From the NCBI GenBank assembly GCA_013054445.1, contig JAAMPI010000018.1, positions 1-64,000 on the forward strand: DNA of 64,000 nucleotides. The letters run 5' to 3'. This stretch comes from Cudoniella acicularis (taxonomy: Eukaryota; Ascomycota; Leotiomycetes; Helotiales; Helotiaceae). Position numbers and translations under genes: made by a program. Below, piece after piece: positions 21,813 to 32,643 of the stretch; positions within the stretch are counted from its first letter, which is position 1; each line of letters begins with the position of its first letter. Under the pieces are notes generated by a model, which was not told where the DNA came from, made no database searches, and saw nothing but the letters and a program-made list of their open reading frames with translations.

Positions 21813-24588
21813 TCAATTGAACTCCATCCAAGAGCCTTGAGTCCAGTCTATCGTGTTTAGCCAATCCATGTCATTTAGGTTGCTCACTGGTGAGAGCATG
21901 GGATCAAAATGGGTATCGATGGACAAAGATGCTCCAGATCCTGCTGCCGGTGGCTCAAGAACATGGTCTAAGACTCCACGAATTACTTTTCTAAGACGTC
22001 CTGCCAATTTATAATTTCCGTCTGTAGGCCTGATCCATTCCAAAAAGCCTATAAACAAGGTTAGTTTCTGGATGGCGTCCGAGCGAGAAAATCCAGAATA
22101 TGGTTGGTTCGAAGTTTGGCTCTTTAGAAGATTAACACATATCACACCAGCACTCGGTATTCCATGGTATGTTATCTAATTGAAAGTTAGTTCCAGCGAT
22201 TAGTGTTTTCAGATAATCCCTAACGTACGATCCAGTCAAAATAAGCAGTAAACGATTGGAGTTTATCTCGGGAAATCCAAAACATCAACGTTAGTTCTAG
22301 CATCTCCATTGCTGCGTCGAGAAGGCGATTCTCATGTGGTAGCCCGCGGGCAGTCGCAACACGTTCAATGAGAAAAATGTTCTGCAGGAATTCTTGCATC
22401 AGACATGCTTGAGCGAACAAGGTTTTTCCAGTTTTATCCTTGGGATCTACCCCATCAGCATAGTATAGTAGTTGCTTTGGCAGACTGTTTAGAACCCCCT
22501 GGCATCGTAGGCGCAATTCTCTAAAATAATTTCAGCATTAAACTCCTTTTAGCAACGGCTTACTTACCCGATGCGTTCTTCAGAGACCATTACATTTACC
22601 CCTAATGCTAATTCTAAGATCTCTTCTCGGACAGCGGACAGTCGCCAAATCGCTCGTGAAATTGTTATACTGTACATATTGCCGGTTGTATTCCACCCAT
22701 TAGAGTCAAGCCTGCTTACTGCATCGGACAATTCATGTGGTGGTAAGAACAACTCCTCCTCGGGCAAATCGAGACACGGCTTAACATCACAGTAGAGGCG
22801 AGTCAGCATCGGGGGTATGCCATTAAGAGACGCAATTGTTTTGTCTAGAACATACACCGCACAAAATAGACGACTCTTATATTCAAGTGCAGTGGTCACT
22901 TTTGTTCTGGTGTAGTCCGGGAGCCTGTGCAACCCCGCATTAATGGCTGAAGTAACCATATCTCCATGGCCATGTCTCAATAGATAACCTGAGATGAGTG
23001 TTAGTGGATCGTTATCTTGGATATGTTTGAGATCATAGTAAGGGCTAGGTCAAAAGAAAAATGGGGAGGTGCTAGCAAATGGTCAAAAATATGCTAGAGT
23101 ATCCAATAGTCTTCAAAGAAAAATGCCCGCATCACCACTTATGGCACTCTTTTGAGTCCTTGTTTGGTACAGGACACAGCATTCCCGTAGCTCAAGATGG
23201 ATGAGGAAGTGTGACACAATCTCAGCCCAAAAAAAAAAAACTCACTTTCATCTCCGGTGCAACAACCTGCATTACTGGGTTAGCATTTGTATTAGAAGAG
23301 ACAAAACAAAGAAGACTCTGAGATCGTTGAATCTTACTCTCTACGATGTGAATGCTAAAAGTAAGAGCCGCCACGAGCTCATTGATTGTCTCGGAAAAAT
23401 GGCACATCTTTCGGCAAATGTCTGCGCATTCTTTCATTCTCCAAGTCGTTTCTTTTCTATCCCGGTCGTGGTTTTCTGGAACTTTGAATAGAGGATCCCA
23501 GTCTTGAAGGGTTAGGAAGGCCTGCCCAAAAAAGCAGAACAGGATTCCGAGCATCTCCAGGCGAAGATTTGGACCCATAAATGTATTCAACCATTCGAAG
23601 CCATCTTCCGGTGATTCAGGTAAAGGAGTCTCCTCATTTTTGAAGAGTACTTCTGCTATCACAGTGAGTCCCTCAACGGTTCGCGGTGCAGCTAATTGTG
23701 GGCCGAAGGTTGACCATAGTGTTGCAATGCAATGCTTGATTAGAACTGGATGCATGGAAATGTTGTGGATGGCCTCTGATGCGGTGGTACGCGCAATGAG
23801 ATCGCCGCATATTTCCTGAGAGGGAATATTCTCTAGGGCCTTAACGACTTCTTTTCTACGAATATCTGGCGCATTTGGTCGCCCTCTCCCGACTGTGACA
23901 TTGAAGTTAGTTATGTGTGACTGTCCAAATAGACTAGAGTCTTGAGCTTGTGATAAATCTTGCAACTGGCTGGGAAAGAAACCAAAAAGAATGTTAAAAA
24001 GGTGTGGGCCATACGTAAAGGCTGCCCAAAAAGCCATGATCCTGGGTGTCTTCTAGAATCCTCGCCTATGTTTAAAAGATCCGTATCCGGGGTTTTATGC
24101 TCTGAGAAAACTGAAGAGAAACTCGTCGGGCCGTAGTATTTTGCAGATTTTGGGTATTCAGCGGTTTTCCATCTATCAAGGTTCTTTCGAGTCGGCTGCT
24201 CTCCGGGTTGTCTTTCCTTTCGACCTCGACATTCAGTTCGACTTTTCTCTGAGTCATTTACAGACACTTCCAAGGCTTGAAGTCCAGTTCCAAGCCCAGT
24301 AGTAGGAGAAACAAGCGGAACAGAAACCAAGGGCACATTAGATGGCAGCCAAGTCTGAGATGAGGCTTGGGGAATCGCCGAGTGACTCGAAGCACTCAAC
24401 GCGGCGGTTGGTGGCCTAACTCTGGTCATCGGATTTGGGTGGTAAATGCATTTCGACGTGGTTTTCCTCCTCACACACCGTCCACAAAAGGGTGCACCAT
24501 GATCGCACGCAAGCTTTCCTTTTCGACATGGCTCACAGGCTTGCTTCTTGCCATTTCGGCGATACCCTATTCCACCGTCTTCTGGCAT
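21813..24588 (-). CDS. Zn2Cys6 fungal transcription factor
   Basis: Six exons on the minus strand, 24588-24015, 23892-23338, 23266-23246, 22988-22568, 22520-22229 and 22175-21813, give 741 residues with all phases closed. Residues ~17-44 hold the binuclear cluster CEPCRKGKLACDHG..FCGRC..SKC (spacing C-2-C-6-C-6-C-2-C-8-C) preceded by basic residues. The middle region has the phrase HPGSWLFGQPL followed, after splicing, by RPNAPDIRRKEVVKALENIP. The fungal-specific transcription factor domain follows, with GDMVTSAINAGLHRLPDY and a catalytic-like but non-enzymatic MHR. Exon 3 is only 21 nt (CCTGDE region) and is followed by an unusually long 257-nt intron. Target genes unknown. Divergent from the rhodanese gene. 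Confidence 0.88.
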
Positions 24589-25271
24589 GTTGGGGTTTGG
24601 TGAATGTCCATCAGGCTGTGATCAAAGCACCTTCTGAGGTCCTTTTCAAACAAGAGGCTCAGACGAACCAAACCTCGATGAGCTCCGAACTTAGAAGCAG
24701 ATCTACGAAGGAGAGATAGAGGAGACTATAGTGCAGGAGATAGACTTCGTGGCATGCTGGACGGGGCCATTTTGGTTGAAACAGAACGCAATGAGAGGCA
24801 CATTGGCAGACGCATCTGAAATCTTAAGTTATGATTCATCATGCTTACCCATGTCGCGGCGTCGACTCGCGAATGGGACCAAAAGCGCGCCAAGAGGCAC
24901 GGCTCGGAGCAAAAGAAACCTTGAAACCTGCGTCCACAACACGTGATTGCAACAAGTTTCTTCTCACTCTTGAAGTTCTTTAAATTGAAAGGCGGAAAAT
25001 GTATATGCGCGTTGTGAGGTGTAAATTTGCCGGGAACACGGGCTTGCAACCTCAACCTGCAGTTTCAAAGCTTTCTCTCATTCCGGAGTTTTCGTCAGGT
25101 TCCTCGTGTGGCCGTGCCGACCTGAAATCTCCCGATATTTAACCGGTGCACTCCATAAACATCCTCGCCAGATATGACCATCAGCGAATTAACAATTTAA
25201 CAACACCACGAATTTGAATCATCGGCGAAATATACACTCTACAACTCGTCCTCACGGAGCAGAGCCTTACC
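24589..25271. promoter_or_regulatory. Divergent promoter region, Zn2Cys6 factor / rhodanese
   Basis: 683 bp between opposed start codons. No named element could be identified. Confidence 0.45.
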
Positions 25272-26576
25272 ATGAAGACCCGGCGTCTTCCAACCGGCTC
25301 TTCGGATCCGGTGACGTTCACCTGCACGTGCCCAGTTCTCTCGGATCCGAATGGTGGACTGGTCCTCCTGTTCTACCGTTACTTTGCTGCCTCGCCATCC
25401 TTACCCAATGAGGCGAATTCGGCCTCCGACCCATCTTCACTTACTGCTTTTCATGCTGGTCTAACGCAGAAATACGCTCTGGGTGGAAAGATTCGTGTGG
25501 CTCAGGAAGGCTTCAATATTACCGTTGCTGGCACCAAAGATCACATCGAAGCCTATATGAGAGACTGCATCCTTCACTGGTCATTCTCTGGCCTTGATTT
25601 AGACACCGAACAAAAACAGCGAGACTTCTTTAAGCCTACTGCTGGAGGTTGTGCTTGCATTTTTGGAGGTCCTCCAGCCAGCGTTCGTGTGACTGCGGAG
25701 ATTACCCCGATGGGTGTGACGAATTATATTCCTGAAAATTGGGACAATATAGAAGTCTTGAGTCCAGCAGAATTCCACGAGAGATGTCATTCCGAACCGA
25801 ATATGTTGCTCTTCGATGTCAGAAACTACTACGAGTCCCGTATTGGTTATTTCATTGATCCGAAAAATGGCCAGCCTGCCCTGAGACCTCCAATCCGGCG
25901 CTTTTCACAATGGCCACAGTACGTGAGAAGATACATGGTGGGCTCGGACACTCATGGAATCGAGAGAAAGGAAGAGGTGGAGAGCAGGCAAATTCTCACC
26001 TTTTGTACCGGCGGAATTAGGTGCGAAAAGGGGGCCCGATATTTGCAGGAAAAAATGACAAAACGCCTAGGAGACAAGGTCTGTACTCTCAAAGGAGGCA
26101 TTACAGCTTATATTACGTGGATGGACGAAGAGATTCGGCAGAAGAGAAAACAGCCAGGAGAGAGTTTGTTCAAAGGCAAAAACTTTGTCTTTGATGCGAG
26201 AGGTTCGATTGGACTCGAGGAAAGCACAGAGCCGGTTTCTAAATGCCACGGATGTGATACTCCTTCGGACAGGTTGAGCAAGTGTCGTTCCTGGGGCTGT
26301 CATCTGGTGCTTGTCGTGTGTGAGATTTGTGAGGACTCAACAGATCCTAGATGTTGTCAAAGCTGTCTTGAAGCGGATCTCCTCTCTCAAGCAGAGAAGT
26401 TACACAAGTCAACTTCTCCACCGAGACCAATTTGCCAATGTGAAAAAGACAGAGAAGCAACGCTCTGGGGAGGGGAAACCGCGAAGCGCGCAAAAATGCA
26501 AAAATCAAGGACCAGTAAGAATGCTGGCCTGCAAAATACTAAAGGTATCAACATCCAAGTAGCAATAATTGATTGA
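25272..26576 (+). CDS. Rhodanese-domain protein, UPF0176/TSTD2-like
   Basis: Single exon of 434 residues. The N-terminal half is the UPF0176 N-domain (GGKIRVAQEGFNITVAGT), an acylphosphatase-like fold. The rhodanese domain runs from SPAEFHE through LLFDVRNYYESRIG to the active-site loop FCTGGIRCEKGARYL, where the first cysteine is the persulfide-forming residue. LKGGITAYITWM closes the domain. A Cys-rich C-terminus (CHGCDTPSDRLSKC..CEICEDSTDPRCCQSC) could bind zinc and matches human TSTD2. Bacterial relatives (TrhO/YceA) hydroxylate uridine 34 of tRNA; whether the fungal protein does so is not established. A Lys/Arg-rich tail follows. Confidence 0.88.
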   Translation: MKTRRLPTGSSDPVTFTCTCPVLSDPNGGLVLLFYRYFAASPSLPNEANSASDPSSLTAFHAGLTQKYALGGKIRVAQEGFNITVAGTKDHIEAYMRDCILHWSFSGLDLDTEQKQRDFFKPTAGGCACIFGGPPASVRVTAEITPMGVTNYIPENWDNIEVLSPAEFHERCHSEPNMLLFDVRNYYESRIGYFIDPKNGQPALRPPIRRFSQWPQYVRRYMVGSDTHGIERKEEVESRQILTFCTGGIRCEKGARYLQEKMTKRLGDKVCTLKGGITAYITWMDEEIRQKRKQPGESLFKGKNFVFDARGSIGLEESTEPVSKCHGCDTPSDRLSKCRSWGCHLVLVVCEICEDSTDPRCCQSCLEADLLSQAEKLHKSTSPPRPICQCEKDREATLWGGETAKRAKMQKSRTSKNAGLQNTKGINIQVAIID

Positions 26577-27218
26577 TTTGCTGGTAATCGTTCCCTAGAA
26601 ATTTCGAGAGTTTTCTCTTTTTCCTAGACAGGAAAGTTAGCTTTGAAGACAAACCAACTAGTTTTCAAGCTATAGAAACTCCTCTCTGCGATTGAATGGC
26701 TACGCCTCTGCTTAAAGTCAGCGTTCAGTCGCCTGACAGTTTTATGATAAAAACAAGACTAAAGAGAGGTTGATATGCACTTATTCAGCCATTGCAAATT
26801 TTGAACATCACTTCTGTATAGGGCTATGTCTCTTTTTTCTCTAGTGGCTTCCCTTTCCACCGTGTGATTCTCTTTTTTCTCGGGCGAGTGGCTTCCCTCT
26901 CCTACCCTCCAAGGGGTTACCAGAAGCTTTAAGAGACGAAAGCGAACTCATGTGCTGACTAGGGTGTCTGGGGGTTCCGAACCAGTCTTAAAAAGAATCA
27001 CTTCAAATTTTGTTGGAAAGGTTCGAATTCGCAAAGACAATAGATGTTTTCATTGTTTGGCATCGCAAGTATATCGATATTGGAAACATTTGACATACAT
27101 TTAGTCTAGCTCACAATATGGTATACGCTGACTGAAACAGACGACCGCTGTGCCAACCCTCAACGCCTAGAAATGCCACCCTAAGTACTGTACACCAAAA
27201 ACGCCTTTCAAACTTCGC
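26577..27218. other. Intergenic, convergent
   Basis: 640 bp between two converging genes; it would hold both 3' ends. It contains a near-duplicate pyrimidine phrase (tctcttttttct) at about 26829 and 26871. Confidence 0.45.
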
Positions 27219-28657
27219 CTATTTAAATCTTCGTAAGCCCCCCTTTGTGTTTCCGTAAAGCTGACCCCAAATCTGTCGCAGACTTTGACCATCTTTGACC
27301 ATTGTACTTATTGCTTTCCCGATGTCTTTTTTCGCAACTGACCCAATATTGAAGGCATCCCAGAACAAGTACTGTTCTGGGTTTGTGCATAGCAACTGCC
27401 CATTCACATCTACAGAAGGCTCATTCTCTTCGATCTGAGTTTCGTGTATGCAAGGCTGATAAACATGCTCGAATGGAGTGCTTCCTTTGCCTAATCCAGA
27501 AGCATCTGAAATCTCCTCATCTTCTAACTGAAACTCAACTATCATTTTGAGAAGGTATTCAGGCAGATCATACCAGTAGGCATCCTTTTCGACCACTATT
27601 TCGTCGATGGGATCAGGTGTCTTCTCCTCTGAATCACTCTTCTCTCCCGTCTCAACCTCGGCTTTGATCTGGGGAAATTTCTTGGAATCGGCAGCTATTG
27701 AAGGGGACTTGAGCCAGGAAGTCAACTTGTTCTCAAGTGCAGTATTCCAGCGATTTGTGAGGTACATGACGTTCTTTTGCTGTTCGGCAATGCTGCTTGG
27801 TTTCATGGGGAGTGGGCGATGTGAAAGCCATCCAGGGAGGAGCGAAGGATCCACAACCTTAGGAACGACAACGTGAAAAGATGATGGTGCGGTGGTCTCT
27901 CTTCCATCTGCTTTGAGGATAGTGACTGGGACAGAGAGATTTTGGGCGTAGTGAGAGTATAAGAGTTCGAGTTGATTGAAAAGTTCTTCAATCGTGGCGT
28001 CTGTTCTGTTCTGAGCGAAGGCAAAATCAAGACTGGCATAATTGTAGACATCCCAGAATCCCAAGGAGAGAACAAAGATGGTTTCCGTTGGTTTAACCGG
28101 TGCCGGCTCAGCGAGAAAGGATTGAACCTGACTTGCAAAATCCGGGAGAAGGGTTAATTCCGAACCCTCAATGTTCATCGACTGTGAGCTAGCAAGTGCA
28201 GCCACCTGTATAGAGTTCGATGTAAGGACCCCGGTGGGCGGGCTGACTGGAAACGCGTCTGGTGGTTGAGTGGCCGCGTAGTTAATAAATGTGGTGCAGT
28301 TTATCTGGTAGTGAGGTTAGTATTCCCCACTCTATAAGGGGGTTTTCGCGTCTGGTATACCTCTTCGCACATTATCCTCGCCCAGCTCTTCCCCTTGCCG
28401 CGCTCAGCTTCGTTGTCGCTCAGACGATCATCCACCCAGGAGTCTCCAAAGACGATGATTCTCAATTCACTCTCGCCATCCTCATCGGCTTCGGCCCCCC
28501 AACTCCACAGCCCCGTATATTCATCAAGACTCGTCCCCAGTCCGATCTTTTGTAGCTGAGTTTTCACATTCGACCGGTATAAAAGGAGGATGACAGTTGA
28601 CAGAGACAGAACAGTGAGAACGATGGAGGCGCCAAAGCGCCTTTTCAGTTGGGCCAT
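27219..28657 (-). CDS. Membrane-anchored GDSL/SGNH-like esterase
   Basis: Two exons, 28657-28361 and 28304-27219, give 460 residues. Residues ~9-27 are a signal anchor (ASIVLTVLSLSTVILLLY), predicting a type II membrane protein with a luminal or extracellular body. RIIVFGDSWVDD at 67-78 is SGNH block I with the nucleophile serine 73. INYAATQPPD carries the block II-like region. Near the C-terminus FWDAFNIGSVAKKDIGK is the block V position; the aspartate is present (415) but the usual catalytic histidine three residues later is asparagine (418). It may therefore be weakly active or non-enzymatic, or use another residue. The start at 28657 is chosen because the anchor follows directly; an upstream ATG 14 codons earlier is possible. 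Confidence 0.78.
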
Positions 28658-29979
28658 TGAACAAACATGTGTCGAAGAATATCGGTACGAGTACATTGAG
28701 GCTGGCCTTGGCAGGTCTGGCAGCGTCAAGCCAAGACGCGCGTTCCGCTCGTCGGGTAATTTGTCCGTGTCGAGTCGAATCCAGGGGCAGCGATGACATT
28801 CAGCAGCCTTGCATGTTATAAAACTTTCGTGGAGCTCGATTGAGAGGAAGATGCGCAACAGAGAAAGACAGATTGAGGAGATGGGAAAGGAAATCGCGAT
28901 GCTTTTGAAATGAGGGATTGAGGAGTGCATTCGTACTGTTGCAGAGGTGACGACGCCTCTTAGCGCAGGCCCATGAGGAAAAATGGGGTTCGTTTGCAGG
29001 GGACTTGATGATTTGGCGAGTGGCTTTTGGATGAGCCTTGAAGTTTGAACCTTTGAACCTTTGAACCTCGAAAATCCACGAATTCAGGGACGAAGATTCC
29101 GACCGACTTGACATTGATGATTATTTCTTGGCCTTTGACTTTTCTCGCACTTCCTTACTTAGGAAGGCATTCCGTGTTACCCGAGTATCCGAACTACTTA
29201 TGTACTAAGCAGACACTTCAAAAAGTGGATGACCATCTTTGCGTGGCATGAAGCTCAGCCTTACTCAGGTACGACCACTGTGTGGATACAACGCTAGATG
29301 GAGAAATATCGGCCATGGAAAAAACTTTCAAGGAAAAAAGAGCATATTATTAGAAGTTAAGGTTGCATCCGAAGTTGTAAGGGTTAGTCAAAATTCAGCA
29401 AGTAGTCTTTATCGTCACGACAAAACAACAAACGAGTTACAAACAAGATTCGAGAGTATTTGGCAGGTCAGTAACCGATTCTAGAGCCCGAAACCTTCAG
29501 TAGTTGATAATCTCCTCGTGGAATCTTGCTTTGCTAAGAATCACAACAAAAGTAGTTATTAATTTATCACCGCGAACACGGACGAAATTCGGTACTTGAG
29601 AACAAGTAACCAAGGATAATACAAAACTAGATACTCGAGAGCTTCGCTCAAAACCCTGTCCAATGGACCAACTTCTCTTTCCTACCTAGAGATTAGAAAG
29701 TAATTACCTTTTACTCAATAAAAGTATAATTTCAATTTACCGTTACACAACTGACTGACTAGTCTTAACTTACTGCGTTTCCTCATCTCTGTAAGTGCAG
29801 TGCCAAGGCTCTTTCATGGCATTCGAATACAGTCTCCTATTCGTCAGAAACGCACGGTTTTATTTCGTCCTATACCTATGGACTCAATGTTTACTCGAGG
29901 TATCTCTCACATATCTACCAACAGGATGCTTTTATCAAACGCCAGGCCATGCAACGCCAAACACATAAATTGGCCAGCT
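28658..29979. other. Intergenic, no gene seen
   Basis: 1.3 kb. A triple repeat of tttgaacct occurs at about 29044-29068. AT-rich from 29500 to 29780. No supported coding frame. Confidence 0.5.
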
Positions 29980-31191
29980 TTATCTTTTCTTTGAAAGCAC
30001 GCCACTCGTCCGCTGTAGTTTTGTTGGTGGAGCTGCGTCTCCGTCATCGCTTTCTTCCTCCTCCGAATCATGATCATCATGATCCACCAATTCATCCTCA
30101 TCTCCTGTATCTTCATCTGTATCCTCAGCCTCATCATCGATCAGGTTGTTGTCACTGCTGTCCTCTTCCTCATCTTCTGTGTCTGCGATCACACCATTGG
30201 TCATAGGCATGTCGTCTGATACCTCGCTGTCGTCCGAAATATCCACCAAGTTCCCATCGCTTGCAAGTTTCTGAGGCTTTGCAAGTTGATCCTCCTCATC
30301 GCTGTCTTGTCCTTCGACATATATTATGCCCTCATCGTCCTCGTCCTCGTCAACTCTCCGCCGCTCGTCTTGCATGCTCCTCCGCAGCTCTATTTGCGCT
30401 TCTAGCATATCTAGTTTTCCTTTCAAAGATAATAGAGGCTGGAGACCCCTTGCTCGTTCGTCAATGACCTTATTTAACTCCGCCAATTTTTTAATCAGAT
30501 CCTTTTGCGTGGCCAAGTACCCTCCATGTGTCACTAATGTCCATTGAACCCACACCATTAATGTCCCCGCGCGGCCCGGCCTCCGATGTAATCTCTCAGC
30601 GAGTTTTTGCAGCAAGATACCGGCAAGAGGGGATTCCAGGCGCTGTATCGTTGCGCGAATGGTGTTGATATCGGTGGTATGAAGGCAAGATTCGAGAAGA
30701 GAAACGTCATTTGTCCGCAGAGCTTGTGTAAGAACTGTTCCGAGGGATGCGCCAGAAGGAGGCTGGATTTGTTTGCTTTGCGGATAGGCAAGTGTGCGAT
30801 TCGAGGGATCTTCAAACGCGCCAGCAACGTCGATAGGCTCTGAAGCATTTGCTCTCACAAGATCACCAAAACTTGGCTCACCATTCTCCTCGGTCTCTTC
30901 CGGTGTAGGATTTTCTGCATCCTCCATAGCAACATCATCCCCGGTCCCTATTTCTGGAGCTGTTTCTTCCTCCTCACTCTCATCCGCGGGATCTTCCCCC
31001 TCATCCGCGCTGCTCGAGTCGCTGGGTATGTCGATGATTTCCCGAACCCCGTTCATGCGCGATTTTATCCCATTTGAACCCCCTGAGACGACTGTCCTTG
31101 ACTCATCCAAACTCCCTTTCCCTACGACCTTTGCGCTCTGATTGACCTTCGGCTGCCCGAGCTTCTGGGGGAGTTTTCGCTTTGTTGACAT
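29980..31191 (-). CDS. UTP5: Utp12-domain nucleolar protein, Utp5-like
   Basis: Single exon, 403 residues. A basic N-terminus (MSTKRKLPQKLG) leads into an acidic disordered tract. The Utp12 domain spans ~145-280: LGTVLTQALRTNDVSLLESC, TIRATIQRLESPLAGILLQKL, HRRPGRAGTLMVWVQWTLVTHGGYL, then RARGLQPLLSLKGKLDMLEAQIEL. A second very acidic tail (DEDTGDEDELVDHDDHDSEE) ends in a basic KLQRTSGVLSKKR. Utp12-domain proteins form the t-UTP/UtpA module of the small-subunit processome and act in rRNA transcription and 18S processing in the nucleolus. Yeast Utp5 also has WD repeats, which are absent here; filamentous fungi often have this shorter form. Confidence 0.82.
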   Translation of the reverse strand: MSTKRKLPQKLGQPKVNQSAKVVGKGSLDESRTVVSGGSNGIKSRMNGVREIIDIPSDSSSADEGEDPADESEEEETAPEIGTGDDVAMEDAENPTPEETEENGEPSFGDLVRANASEPIDVAGAFEDPSNRTLAYPQSKQIQPPSGASLGTVLTQALRTNDVSLLESCLHTTDINTIRATIQRLESPLAGILLQKLAERLHRRPGRAGTLMVWVQWTLVTHGGYLATQKDLIKKLAELNKVIDERARGLQPLLSLKGKLDMLEAQIELRRSMQDERRRVDEDEDDEGIIYVEGQDSDEEDQLAKPQKLASDGNLVDISDDSEVSDDMPMTNGVIADTEDEEEDSSDNNLIDDEAEDTDEDTGDEDELVDHDDHDSEEEESDDGDAAPPTKLQRTSGVLSKKR

Positions 31192-32643
31192 GGCTGGTTT
31201 TTGTGGAATTGCGATTGAGAAATCTCGATGCTAGCCGCGTGTGCAGAGTGGCTCTGGGTACGGGCGAGTTTGATGGGACGAAGGTTGCTGGTGGTTGCTG
31301 ATCGACCTCTCTGGATTCGAACTTTTTTTTTTAATCGGAACTATCACACGTGACTCAGAACTAGGTAGCTGCAGAAGGCGGGATGCAGGGGTGAATGGTG
31401 GTCACAACACAACCTAATTTTCTCGAGGGTGTGCCTATCAGTTTCCGAGGTCACATGTTTGCTGCCTAAGGGGTTTACGACGAGGAGATTCAGTACCCAC
31501 GATCGAGAATGGCTAGCGGGTTCTGCAAACAGAGGCGACATTCCAGTCTTGGTCCAAAGAGCCGGGTGGACGTAGCGGTCACCAAAAGGCTGCGCCCCAA
31601 ATGCACTCCCTCTTGGGTGGTTGGCTTTTCATACCCGCTTTTCTTTTTGAATGCGGGCGTTTTGGTTGGCTGAGAGGGGGCCCAGTGGCAGGGATGGCGC
31701 GCCTCGCTAAGCAGTAGCCCAGACACCGATGACTTTGCGCGAATAAATAGTAATAGGCAGTCCTCCCTCCTTTTTTGTAAGTCTCCCTTCGAAATCTCGA
31801 CTGAAGGTTTGCGATCAGCCTCTCATTCGTCACTTGTCCCTCCCACTCCCAACATCGGCCCCGACCACGACCACATGACCCGACCCTGAGCTGCGCCCGC
31901 GCCCACACCCGCCTTCTCTTCTTTTACAAACTGCATTCTTTGCACGCACCACTTCTTCCGGCCGGCCNCGCAGTCTCAGTCTCAGTCTCGCCCTCGCCTT
32001 CGCCTTCGCCACGGATAAATACCCGCGAGGTTCCGCTTCCTGTCGCTGTTTGACGCGGCGTTGTGGTGTTTTGTTGATCGCGGATATTTGGTCACTTTCA
32101 ATAGTTGCACCGCCTGCACCTTACCCTCACCCTCAGCTTCACTCTCACGACGCGCCCATCGCAACCCGCACGCGTGCGCGCGCCCACACCAACGCCTCCG
32201 TCCGGTCCTTTCCATTCACCTGTGTTGTCGGCGAGCGCGCAGCGCGTATTCACTGTTCATTGTCCGGGGCAGAATAATAAAAAAAAGGCTCCACGTCATT
32301 CGAGAAGCTCGGGTGGCTAATCGCTGTTCGCCGTTCGCATCCACTTCACGAGGCTAGAGCAAAGAGCTAGAGGGTATAAAGTCTTCGCGAACCGCAAGGC
32401 TGCGCATCTCCACTCCCCAACTTGTTGTCGTCGCCTCGCCGTCACTCTCGCTGTCGCCGCATCAACCTGACACAATATTGACTTCGTTCTGCGCATCGTC
32501 GTCGGCGTCCAAGGTATCTATCGCGCGGCACGTCGCTTTTCGCTTTACTTACTCTGTCTTCTGCTTGCACCTTTCTGATCCAGGGCGACGCTCGCCGTTG
32601 CTCCTCTTGCGCCGGCGCTCTCATCGCAGAGGTCTGTTTGTTG
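31192..32643. promoter_or_regulatory. Divergent promoter region, Utp5-like / BDF1
   Basis: 1.45 kb between opposed start codons, GC-rich near 31850-32250, with simple repeats such as cagtct/cgcctt at about 31972-32010 and one N at 31967. It must carry both promoters and probably a long BDF1 leader; no named site identified. Confidence 0.45.

Noticed and set aside
27015..27035. GGTTCGAATTC resembling a tRNA T-arm
   Set aside because: No cloverleaf can be drawn around it.
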